From assembly GCF_025567125.1 (NCBI RefSeq), contig NZ_JAOQJI010000009.1, forward strand, positions 1 through 64,000: a stretch of 64,000 bases of DNA, given 5' to 3'. Each line of letters begins with the position of its first letter. The stretch's first letter is position 1. Source of the stretch: Phocaeicola fibrisolvens (GTDB taxonomy: Bacteria; Bacteroidota; Bacteroidia; Bacteroidales; Bacteroidaceae). This document shows, one piece after another, positions 1-6,853 of the stretch. The position numbers were made by a program, and so were the translations under genes. The notes beneath the pieces are model-generated. The model was not told the DNA's origin, did not search any database, and saw only the letters and a list, made by a program, of their open reading frames with translations.

Positions 1-56
1 ATTTAATCAAACCGACCTCACTGCTAATGTTCCGGAGGGTAACGGTCCTAGACAGC

Positions 57-1166
57 TTACGCTGTGGTAAAATTTCTCCGGACAGCAATGATTGCATTTT
101 GTTCTTGTAAGGAAGGATATGGTATTTTTATATAACAAAAATCTGAATAACTGATTTGTTTACCGTCTCTTATACCAATTACTGCAACAGCCAAGCGTTG
201 AATGAAATCATTACTCTTAAAGTAAACTTTATAAAAAACATCACTTATGTCTGTCTTCTTTTTTAAGACTGTATATGCCGGACTGACAATACCGCGATAT
301 TTTGAATATTCAAGTCCACCTTCAAATGATCTTAAACTAATTACGAAGTCTCCTACATCAACAAGTTTAAAAGATGAAAGATCACCATCTGGCATAGTGA
401 CTCTTGTTTCCAACATATCTCTTGGAACGACTCCTTTATCTTGGGTAACAGATAAAAGAGGCTCTAACTTATTAGAACGAATAGAAGAACTTCCAAAAAG
501 TAAACCAGCCTTTACCCTCTTCCACTCTCCACTAAACCCCGGCAAACGTTTCTTTTCTGTGAGTAATTGTTTCATCAATCCTTTTTTGCGCAATTCAAGT
601 TTCTCAATGAGCTGCGTTTGCTTTTCAATGGCTTTGTCCCATGTACCTAAAACTTCCGCTATCTTTTGTTGCTCTGGAAGTGGAGGGATGGGAATAATAT
701 AATTATTGACAATATCTCCAGATAAGTTACCTTGTCCTCCTTGCAAATATTTAGCAACATACATATTCTTTTTCAATTCTAAAAACGAACATAAAAAAGA
801 TGTAAGCAAATTATAAGGACGAATACATAAGATAGCTTGATTGATAGCTCCATTTATTTGAGATATTGCAGAATCTCCGCTATTTGCACCATACAAGGCT
901 ATCAATAAATCACCTTTTTCTACTATTTTAGCAGATGACTCAGCTAATCCCAACTCAGAAAGGAATAATGCTGTATTTTTTTGATGTATCTCACCAGAAC
1001 GGATAAAAGGTATATTGCCACCATAATATTCATTATTACCTGCTTTAGGTGTTCCGCCACTAAAACTTTCAGCCACGTCTCCTAATTTCTTTACCTCCCA
1101 TTCTTGGGGAATAATCCCAAGTGGTGAATTCTTATATCCTTGTGGTATATTATTGTTCGTTTTCAT
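57..1166 (-). CDS. hsdS: Type I restriction-modification specificity subunit HsdS, C-terminally shortened
   Basis: The specificity subunit of a type I restriction-modification enzyme chooses the DNA target by two target-recognition domains (TRDs) separated by conserved helices. The 369-aa protein opens with SPLGIIPQEWEVKKLGDV, followed by TRD1, a conserved linker containing PPLPEQQKIAEVLGTWDKAI and a long charged helix, then TRD2. It stops just after a second linker start (LQEQNAIIAV), so the C-terminal conserved helix expected of a full HsdS is missing. I start it at 1166 (MKTNNNIPQG) because upstream residues look non-conserved. It overlaps the 63-aa gene by 17 bases and closes the hsd operon within the window. 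The lost helix may mark a frameshift, an old recombination junction, or one state of an invertible hsdS. Confidence 0.85.
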   Translation of the reverse strand: MKTNNNIPQGYKNSPLGIIPQEWEVKKLGDVAESFSGGTPKAGNNEYYGGNIPFIRSGEIHQKNTALFLSELGLAESSAKIVEKGDLLIALYGANSGDSAISQINGAINQAILCIRPYNLLTSFLCSFLELKKNMYVAKYLQGGQGNLSGDIVNNYIIPIPPLPEQQKIAEVLGTWDKAIEKQTQLIEKLELRKKGLMKQLLTEKKRLPGFSGEWKRVKAGLLFGSSSIRSNKLEPLLSVTQDKGVVPRDMLETRVTMPDGDLSSFKLVDVGDFVISLRSFEGGLEYSKYRGIVSPAYTVLKKKTDISDVFYKVYFKSNDFIQRLAVAVIGIRDGKQISYSDFCYIKIPYPSLQEQNAIIAVRRNFTTA

Positions 1167-1341
1167 GTTGTGAAACCGTATCATCATTTTTATTAACAAT
1201 GACTTTTAGCGTATTACCAACGGTATGTGCTATGTCTAATGCCTTGTCAAGATCTTTTTGGTCATTTGGATCGCTTGTCGCTTTAATAATGTCACCAATA
1301 AGGTCAACTAATTTACTGTAATTATCTAACTTGTCATTCAT
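1150..1341 (-). CDS. Small acidic protein of the hsd operon, unknown function
   Basis: A 63-aa protein (MNDKLDNYSKLVDLIGDIIK...) that I do not recognise. It is rich in Asp, Asn and Lys, probably helical, and has no signal peptide or cysteine. It begins 19 bases after the fic stop and its end overlaps the start of hsdS by 17 bases, so translational coupling with both neighbours is likely. The position between fic and hsdS suggests it belongs to the same transcript, perhaps as a small partner of the restriction enzyme or the Fic protein, but this is inference from position only. Confidence 0.6.
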   Translation of the reverse strand: MNDKLDNYSKLVDLIGDIIKATSDPNDQKDLDKALDIAHTVGNTLKVIVNKNDDTVSQHENEQ

Positions 1342-1360
1342 TTTTTGTGTAATAGTTAAA

Positions 1361-2671
1361 TCAAACAGGATTGTTGCTTTCTATGAAAGTCGTTAAGAAA
1401 CGACCTATTACGTTTATAATATCTGCTTCATCTTGTTTTGATAAAGATTCAAGATAAGAAAATTCTTTATTATATAGACTATCGTAATAATAACCATTTG
1501 TCAAGGAAATATCAATCTTGTAAACGAACTGTTGTATAATCAGTCTGACTACAATTATTCTTGTAGCCGTAGTAACCGCAGTAGGTTTAGTTACTGTCAT
1601 TCTTGACGTGTAAGTATTGTTGCTTGTGTCAAATACAAATTCCGCAACACCTGGTTCCCATATAAAAGACGAGAATATTGAATAAAACTCTGAAAGTTCA
1701 GAGTCGATGCGATTAAGTAAAGGCTGATATACCTTGTTGAGGACATTATCTAAGAACTCATCTGTAAGTGCCGGTTTGTTCAACTTATCACGATATTTCA
1801 GTTTTAGACTCTTCCTCCAGTCGTCAGCTTCATCTATACTTTCACCATGTGCAGCTTTTATACTTATAATCAACGCACGTTCCAAACATTTTGACATATA
1901 CCCAATAAACGGTTCAAGTTGCTTTACCTCGGCATGAGCACCAACAGATGGAGTTGACCCTACGACAACATCGCATCGGTTTAACGCCGTAAGATAATTT
2001 GATTTGTCCTTACTCTTAACAACAAGCATGGGATAGCCATGACGTGTGAGAATGTAGTTCACAAGTAGACGTGAAATGCTCCCATTGCCATCCTCAAAAG
2101 GATGGATACGAATGTAACGGTAGTGAAACACCGACGCAAGTTCAATCGGAGACATATTATTGTTCTGTTCAGCCTCGTTATACCAATTTACGAGGTCATT
2201 CATAAGAGCCGGCGTTTCTTCGGGTGAAGCATATTCAAAGCGTTCGCCAGTCACCGTTATCACCGAATTGGGGCGGGTTTTGTACACGCCTGCATGAATG
2301 ACATAGGAAGTGGTGGTTCCATCCGGTAACTGACGGTATAGGGTATAATCTTCACGAAGCAAGGTATGATGCAACTGACGGATAAAAGTCTCCGTCAAAG
2401 GATGGCTTTTATCGTCTGCCTCTTCTTGTATCATTCTCAGACAGACATTATGGGCTTTCATCTCTTCTAGATCCTTCATGTTAGCCTCGTCTACAACCTT
2501 TCCGAACAGTAACAACAGTTCGGTCTGCCCATAGGTCAAAGTGTTTCCTTCTATATGGTTGGAGTTGTAATTGAACTCCAACATGAATTTACGGTCCAGT
2601 CTGTTCTTATCTTCCGGCTTTAACGGCTGTAAAGCCAACCACTCATTATATAATTGATCAATGTGAGCCAT
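1361..2671 (-). CDS. Fic-domain protein (class II) inside the type I R-M operon
   Basis: Fic proteins usually transfer AMP from ATP to a hydroxyl of a target protein. This 436-aa protein carries the N-terminal inhibitory motif SNHIEGN (residues 37-43), the [S/T]xxxE[G/N] signature of self-inhibited class II Fic enzymes, and the active-site motif HPFEDGNGSISR (190-201) with the catalytic His190. The usual Arg after GNG is Ser198, an unusual change that might weaken nucleotide binding. Residues from about 280 to the end form an extra domain that I do not recognise. The gene lies 12 bases after hsdM and 19 before the 63-aa gene. Fic genes inside hsd loci are known in other bacteria; their role there is not established. 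Confidence 0.88.
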   Translation of the reverse strand: MAHIDQLYNEWLALQPLKPEDKNRLDRKFMLEFNYNSNHIEGNTLTYGQTELLLLFGKVVDEANMKDLEEMKAHNVCLRMIQEEADDKSHPLTETFIRQLHHTLLREDYTLYRQLPDGTTTSYVIHAGVYKTRPNSVITVTGERFEYASPEETPALMNDLVNWYNEAEQNNNMSPIELASVFHYRYIRIHPFEDGNGSISRLLVNYILTRHGYPMLVVKSKDKSNYLTALNRCDVVVGSTPSVGAHAEVKQLEPFIGYMSKCLERALIISIKAAHGESIDEADDWRKSLKLKYRDKLNKPALTDEFLDNVLNKVYQPLLNRIDSELSEFYSIFSSFIWEPGVAEFVFDTSNNTYTSRMTVTKPTAVTTATRIIVVRLIIQQFVYKIDISLTNGYYYDSLYNKEFSYLESLSKQDEADIINVIGRFLTTFIESNNPV

Positions 2672-2683
2672 ACTTTCTAAATC

Positions 2684-4213
2684 TTAATATCCCAATTCCT
2701 TTAGATAATCTCTCATTTTAGCTTGAACCTCCGCCAATTCGGCTTCGAGCGCATCAATCTCTTTCTGCACGGCCGGAATATCCACTTCTGCTTCTTCCTC
2801 AAAAGTGTCCACATAGCGAGGAATGTTCAGGTTATAGTCATTATCCTGGATATCGGCTGGAGTGGCCACAAAAGCATATTTTTCTTCTGCGACACCAGGT
2901 TCAAGCTGCCCTGCCGTGAACCGTTGATAGACAGAAACAATATGATCGATGTCTTCCGGACGTAGTTTGTTCTGATTCTTTCCGTTTTCATACTCTCTGC
3001 TGGCATCGATAAACAACACATTGTCTGTTTTTTTCCCTTTGTTGAAAATAGCAATAGCTGCCGGAATACCTGTTCCGAAAAACAGATTAGCCGGCAATCC
3101 GATAACAGCTTCCAACAAATTCTCATCAATCACCTGTTTGCGGATTTTGCCTTCGCTTGCTCCGCGGAACAGTACGCCGTGGGGAATTACCACACCAACT
3201 TTACCACTACCTTCCTGAGCAACTTCTATCATGTGGGAAATAAAAGCCCAATCACCTTTACTTTTTGGGGGAATACCTCTCCAAAAACGATTATAGGGGT
3301 CATGAGCTGCCTCTTCAGCGCCCCATTTATCCAATGAAAACGGGGGATTGGCAATCACTGTGTCGAACTTCATCAATTTGTCATCCTCTTTCAGCTTTGG
3401 ATTACGCAACGTATCTCCCCAACGAATCACCGCATTGTCGAAGCCGTGAAGAAACATGTTCATCATGGCCAGCGCCCAAGTACTGCCATTCACTTCCTGT
3501 CCATAAAGCGAGAAGTTATTATTGCCCACCTCCTTACCGGCTTTAATCAGCAGAGAACCAGAACCGCAAGTCGGATCGCAAATACGCGCCCCTGGTTTAC
3601 TTTTTGTCAGCTTTGCCAACAACGTAGAGACTTCGGCTGGCGTAAAAAACTCTCCAGCTTTCTTGCCAGACTCACTGGCAAAAGTGGATACAAGATACAT
3701 ATATGAATCTCCAATGATATCATTATTTTCCAAATGAGATTCATCCAATTCCAGTTCGCTGAAATCAACCAACAGATTCTTCAGCCGGGCATTTTTTTCT
3801 TTCGGCTCTCCTAAATTGGCAGAATTAAAACTAATATTCCGAAAAATACTGCTACCGTCTTCACTGCTCATTTTTTCCCGGTTGGCATCTTCTATGTCAG
3901 CCAATGCCATGTCAATCAATTCTCCTATATTATCCGCTGTGCGGTGTTGATATAAATAATCAAACGAACTTGTTTCAGGAATGACAAACCGCTCGTGCCG
4001 CATGGAGCGGGCTGCTCGCTCCTTGTCTCCTTCGTATCTGTTCAAATATTCTGAATATTTGGCTTTGTAGACATCACTGACATATTTCAAAAATAGCATA
4101 GTCAGGATATAATCTTTATATTGACTAGGGTCTATCACTCCACGGAAAGTGTCACAAGCCTTCCAAACTACACGATTGATTTGTGACTGGTCTGTTTTTT
4201 GTTGAATTTCCAT
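2684..4213 (-). CDS. hsdM: Type I restriction-modification DNA methyltransferase subunit HsdM
   Basis: HsdM transfers a methyl group from S-adenosylmethionine to adenine N6 in the site chosen by HsdS. The 509-aa protein has the helical N-terminal HsdM domain (about residues 10-160) and an N6-adenine methyltransferase domain with motif I DPTCGSGSLLIKAG (from 213) and the catalytic motif NPPF (299-302). A coiled coil near the C-terminus (EVDIPAVQKEIDALEAELAE) is the usual contact with HsdS. Length is normal for the family. It lies between a half-size S gene (7-base gap) and fic (12-base gap), so one transcript probably carries all five genes. Confidence 0.95.
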   Translation of the reverse strand: MEIQQKTDQSQINRVVWKACDTFRGVIDPSQYKDYILTMLFLKYVSDVYKAKYSEYLNRYEGDKERAARSMRHERFVIPETSSFDYLYQHRTADNIGELIDMALADIEDANREKMSSEDGSSIFRNISFNSANLGEPKEKNARLKNLLVDFSELELDESHLENNDIIGDSYMYLVSTFASESGKKAGEFFTPAEVSTLLAKLTKSKPGARICDPTCGSGSLLIKAGKEVGNNNFSLYGQEVNGSTWALAMMNMFLHGFDNAVIRWGDTLRNPKLKEDDKLMKFDTVIANPPFSLDKWGAEEAAHDPYNRFWRGIPPKSKGDWAFISHMIEVAQEGSGKVGVVIPHGVLFRGASEGKIRKQVIDENLLEAVIGLPANLFFGTGIPAAIAIFNKGKKTDNVLFIDASREYENGKNQNKLRPEDIDHIVSVYQRFTAGQLEPGVAEEKYAFVATPADIQDNDYNLNIPRYVDTFEEEAEVDIPAVQKEIDALEAELAEVQAKMRDYLKELGY

Positions 4214-4220
4214 ATATCGA

Positions 4221-4781
4221 TTACTTTATTTTATTCATTAATAATTGTTGTACAATGGCCTGTTTCTTTTCAATGATTGCTTGCTGTAGCTCCATTTCTC
4301 TTTTTGACAGACGGGCTATGGCTACAATCGTTTTCTGTTCTTCTAACGAAGGAACAGGTATCTCTAAATTTTCTACAGCAGGTTTATGAATAAGCGGTGT
4401 CGCACTACCAGCCTGGTTACTCTTGAAATATGCCCTTACAGAAGGTTGACGCAGAAACCAGCAAAGATACTCAGGTGTAACTATCGGTGATTTCAACCGA
4501 ATCACAAAAAAGGAAGTGGAAGCCACTGCTTTTTCCTGACCATGAAACACTACACTTAAATAGTTCACTCCTTTAGAAGCAAAAAGGATATCGCCGTCTT
4601 GCAACAAATATTTCTGCATTTTAGGTGTCTGCAATACCCGTGAAGCATACTTCGTGATTACAATATCAGTACAATCTTTGGTCTGCAAGTAGGCTATTTC
4701 TCCATCTGGGTCTGTTTTTTCATATACACCAGACAGAATCTCAGCAAACTCTTTTAGTAATATTTTTTTCTTAGTAATCAT
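4221..4781 (-). CDS. Half-size type I specificity subunit (single TRD)
   Basis: A 186-aa protein with one target-recognition domain followed by a conserved linker and coiled coil (VPSLEEQKTIVAIARLSKRE, then the C-terminal helix ending QQLLMNKIK). It equals one half of a normal HsdS. Half-S proteins of other systems can pair to make a working specificity subunit that reads a palindromic site, so this may be functional and not a fragment. It is the first gene behind a well-formed promoter, 7 bases ahead of hsdM. With the two-TRD hsdS at the far end, the operon encodes two different specificity modules around one HsdM. A decayed remnant is the alternative, but the frame is intact. Confidence 0.8.
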   Translation of the reverse strand: MITKKKILLKEFAEILSGVYEKTDPDGEIAYLQTKDCTDIVITKYASRVLQTPKMQKYLLQDGDILFASKGVNYLSVVFHGQEKAVASTSFFVIRLKSPIVTPEYLCWFLRQPSVRAYFKSNQAGSATPLIHKPAVENLEIPVPSLEEQKTIVAIARLSKREMELQQAIIEKKQAIVQQLLMNKIK

Positions 4782-4801
4782 TTTACTCCATATTGATACT
4801 G

Positions 4802-4832
4802 CAAATATACATCTTATCTTTTACTTTCCAAA
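4802..4832 (-). promoter_or_regulatory. Promoter of the hsd operon
   Basis: On the minus strand a TTTG element (4829-4832) is followed after 19 bases by TATATTTG (4802-4809), matching the Bacteroides primary sigma factor consensus at both -33 and -7. Transcription should start around 4795, giving a leader of about 15 bases before the half-S start codon. Confidence 0.75.
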
Positions 4833-4986
4833 TTAATTCTCATTATTTTTCTAAGTAATCAGATTACTATATTTATATTACAGACTTAATAGTGTATATT
4901 ATCATCTAACAGCAACAATCTATAATTATCCATAGATCTAATCTTAAAACTCCCCTATCCATACCCCCATCCGCCCTCTCATTTTC

Positions 4987-5096
4987 TACATTCCGCATCC
5001 GGAAACCGTACGTTTCTGCCTGCGGAGACATACATTTCCCGACTGGAAAACCTACGTTTCCGCCCCGCGAAACGTAGAAAAACAGGAAGCGTCTCT
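4987..5096. repeat. Tandem array of imperfect 22-bp palindromic units
   Basis: Four consecutive 22-base units start at 4987, 5009, 5031 and 5053, each opening TAC[A/G]TT; a fifth, decayed unit begins at 5075. Each unit contains an imperfect inverted repeat, for example TTCCG/CGGAA in the first, TTTCC/GGAAA in the third and CGTTTC/GAAACG in the fourth. It lies in the 464-base divergent gap between the hsd operon and the HAD gene. The rest of that gap is A+T-rich sequence (4833-4905) and a pyrimidine-rich stretch (5097-5190) in which I see nothing else besides the two promoters. I do not recognise the element. Confidence 0.65.
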
Positions 5097-5191
5097 CCGT
5101 CTGTGCCCTTGTCTTTTCAAGACCACAAAGCCTCCTTTCCACCCAGCATCCCCTCTACCTCACCTTCTGCGCCACGTTTCCGCTCCCGCAT

Positions 5192-5222
5192 TTTCGCAAT
5201 TGCACTTTTTTCCGTATTTTTG
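5192..5222 (+). promoter_or_regulatory. Promoter of the HAD phosphatase gene
   Basis: TTTC (5192-5195) precedes TATTTTTG (5215-5222) by 19 bases, close to the Bacteroides TTTG/TAnnTTTG consensus. The start codon follows 24 bases after the -7 element. Confidence 0.6.
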
Positions 5223-5245
5223 CACCCGATTCACAGTACTATTTT

Positions 5246-6055
5246 ATGAAATACAAACTATTAGCATTAGACCTCGACGGTACGCTTACCAACTCGAAAA
5301 AAGTAATCACCCCTCACACCCGGGAAACGCTTCTTAAAGCGCAGGAAAAAGGAGTAAAAATCATACTGGCTTCCGGACGGCCCACCTACGGCATCGTGCC
5401 TCTGGCCGAACAGCTGGAGCTTCAGAAATACGAAGGATACATCCTGGCCTATAACGGAGGAGAAATCACCGACTGGAAAACCAAAGAAGTGATATGCAAG
5501 AACCTTCTCGACCCGGAGGTGCTTCCCTACCTGTATGAATGTGCCAAGAAGAACGATTTCGCCATCGTGACCTACGACGGGGAATATGTGCTGACCGAAA
5601 AGCCCGACGATGAATACGTGCTGAAAGAGGCGCTGCTCAACGTGATGAAAATCAAGAAGGTGGACAACTTCCTGGAGGCTGTGAAGCACCCCATTGCCAA
5701 ATGTCTGATTGTGGGCGACCCTACCCGTCTGGCGGTACTGGAGAAAGAGATGTACGACCACCTGAAAGACCGCATGGGCGTGTTCCGCTCCGAGCCTTAT
5801 TTCCTGGAACTGGTGCCGAAGGGTATCGACAAGGCCCTTTCACTGGCGGGTATGCTGGAAAAGATTGGGGTGTCGCGCGAAGAAATGATTGCCATCGGCG
5901 ACGGATTCAATGACCTGTCCATGATTAAATACGCCGGACTAGGGATTGCCATGGCCAACGCGCAGGACGTGGTAAAAGAAAACGCCGACTTCATCACTCT
6001 ATCGAATGAAGAAGACGGCGTGGCGTATGCGGCAGAAAAATTCATTCTGTCTTAG
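5246..6055 (+). CDS. Cof-type HAD-superfamily phosphatase
   Basis: A 269-aa cytosolic phosphatase of the Cof (HAD IIB) family, which removes phosphate from small metabolites such as sugar phosphates. The four HAD motifs are visible: DLDGTLTNS near the N-terminus (nucleophile Asp), the ASGRP motif II, a Lys in the KGIDK region and the Mg-binding GDGFNDLSM. The segment between motifs II and III is the alpha/beta cap that sets substrate choice. The gene stands alone behind its own promoter, and its last 14 bases overlap the end of the convergent DUF2148 gene. The physiological substrate cannot be read from the sequence. Confidence 0.9.
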   Translation: MKYKLLALDLDGTLTNSKKVITPHTRETLLKAQEKGVKIILASGRPTYGIVPLAEQLELQKYEGYILAYNGGEITDWKTKEVICKNLLDPEVLPYLYECAKKNDFAIVTYDGEYVLTEKPDDEYVLKEALLNVMKIKKVDNFLEAVKHPIAKCLIVGDPTRLAVLEKEMYDHLKDRMGVFRSEPYFLELVPKGIDKALSLAGMLEKIGVSREEMIAIGDGFNDLSMIKYAGLGIAMANAQDVVKENADFITLSNEEDGVAYAAEKFILS

Positions 6056-6575
6056 GCTTCCGGTCGAAGAACGGATTCTTGGAGGATGCGCTCACGGGGA
6101 TGGCATACACCTGGGTGCATCCGTCCAGCCAGTCGAGTTGCTGGGCCGCCAGTCCGGCTGAGAACATGACCCGCGTATCCACCCGATGGTCGGCAGCTAC
6201 GGAGCAGGCCGACCCGATGGCGATGCCTACATCCACACTGTTGATGGCGCAAGGCACTCCTTCCTTGCGGCTGGCGCAGGTCTCATACCCACAATGTCCG
6301 CAATCCAATCCCTGCGGATGTGAATGAGTGCCTATCAGCACAATACACTCTGCCTGCAGGATATTGTCGGCGTCCCGCAAGAAGAATTTAAACCCATTGT
6401 CTTCATACATCTGCTTCATCGTGTCCGACAGGATACGGATGTTGCTTTCCGTCACCATGGCCACCTCTATGATGTCCACACCCTTCCCCTTGGGGGCCGT
6501 GCGGGCGGCTGTCATCATCTGCTGTGCCACCTGCAACACTTGTTCATGGCGGCTGTCTCTTTCATTCAGTATCAT
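6042..6575 (-). CDS. DUF2148 ferredoxin-domain protein
   Basis: A 177-aa protein with a cysteine-rich region DCGHCGYETCASRKEGVPC, followed by conserved small residues (VDVGIAIGSACSVA) and another Cys. This pattern is typical of DUF2148 proteins, described as ferredoxin-domain proteins that probably bind an iron-sulfur cluster. No signal peptide is present, so it should be cytosolic; its electron partner is unknown. It ends by overlapping the HAD gene tail to tail. Upstream it is separated from the 37-aa gene by a strong hairpin terminator, so it is probably transcribed alone. Confidence 0.8.
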   Translation of the reverse strand: MILNERDSRHEQVLQVAQQMMTAARTAPKGKGVDIIEVAMVTESNIRILSDTMKQMYEDNGFKFFLRDADNILQAECIVLIGTHSHPQGLDCGHCGYETCASRKEGVPCAINSVDVGIAIGSACSVAADHRVDTRVMFSAGLAAQQLDWLDGCTQVYAIPVSASSKNPFFDRKPKTE

Positions 6576-6604
6576 ATCTCCTTCAAGTTAAAACAATATA
6601 CAAT

Positions 6605-6668
6605 AAAAAAAAGGGTTATATCCGAGTTCCTCTGCCTGAGCTTCGGATACTCTAAATATAACCCTTTT
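6605..6668 (-). terminator. Intrinsic terminator below the 37-aa gene
   Basis: A perfect 13-bp stem (AAAAGGGTTATAT at 6609-6621 with ATATAACCCTTTT at 6656-6668) encloses an inner CCGA/TCGG stem. On the minus strand it is followed by a run of T, 22 bases after the stop of the 37-aa gene. Confidence 0.8.
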
Positions 6669-6689
6669 CAAAATAAATCGCCAAATGAT

Positions 6690-6803
6690 TTATTTCTTTT
6701 TTCCTTTTTTCAGGTCATTTTCATGAATGGCCTCTTCTACTTGATAAGCCGGCGCATGTTTTTTATGCATACCTTTCGGTTTTTTATTACCTGCAGCTCC
6801 CAT
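6690..6803 (-). CDS. Small basic protein, 37 aa, unknown function
   Basis: An intact frame encoding MGAAGNKKPKGMHKKHAPAY followed by QVEEAIHENDLKKGKKK. It is preceded 7 bases upstream by a textbook Shine-Dalgarno sequence (GAAAGGAGGT, 6811-6820), rare in this phylum, and followed by a strong terminator. Both argue that it is a genuine gene although very short. The protein is strongly basic at both ends with an acidic middle (EEAIHEND) and has no membrane segment. Such a composition would fit nucleic-acid or ribosome association, but I do not recognise the family. It follows the serine palmitoyltransferase gene by 50 bases on the same strand. Confidence 0.7.
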   Translation of the reverse strand: MGAAGNKKPKGMHKKHAPAYQVEEAIHENDLKKGKKK

Positions 6804-6810
6804 AGTAAAA

Positions 6811-6820
6811 ACCTCCTTTC
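6811..6820 (-). promoter_or_regulatory. Unusually strong Shine-Dalgarno site of the 37-aa gene
   Basis: GAAAGGAGGT on the minus strand, 7 bases ahead of the ATG at 6803. Bacteroidales genes mostly lack such a site, so it helps to decide that the 37-aa frame is translated. Confidence 0.7.
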
Positions 6821-6853
6821 AAAGTCCTTTAAAAAGTCAAACGATATAATTTA

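Noticed and set aside
4221..4781. Half-S gene as a pseudogene
   Set aside because: The frame is intact, it follows a full consensus promoter and sits 7 bases from hsdM; half-S subunits are functional elsewhere.
4906..5142. 78-aa minus-strand frame across the 22-bp array
   Set aside because: It has no recognisable features and is explained by the repeat units; no promoter or ribosome site fits.
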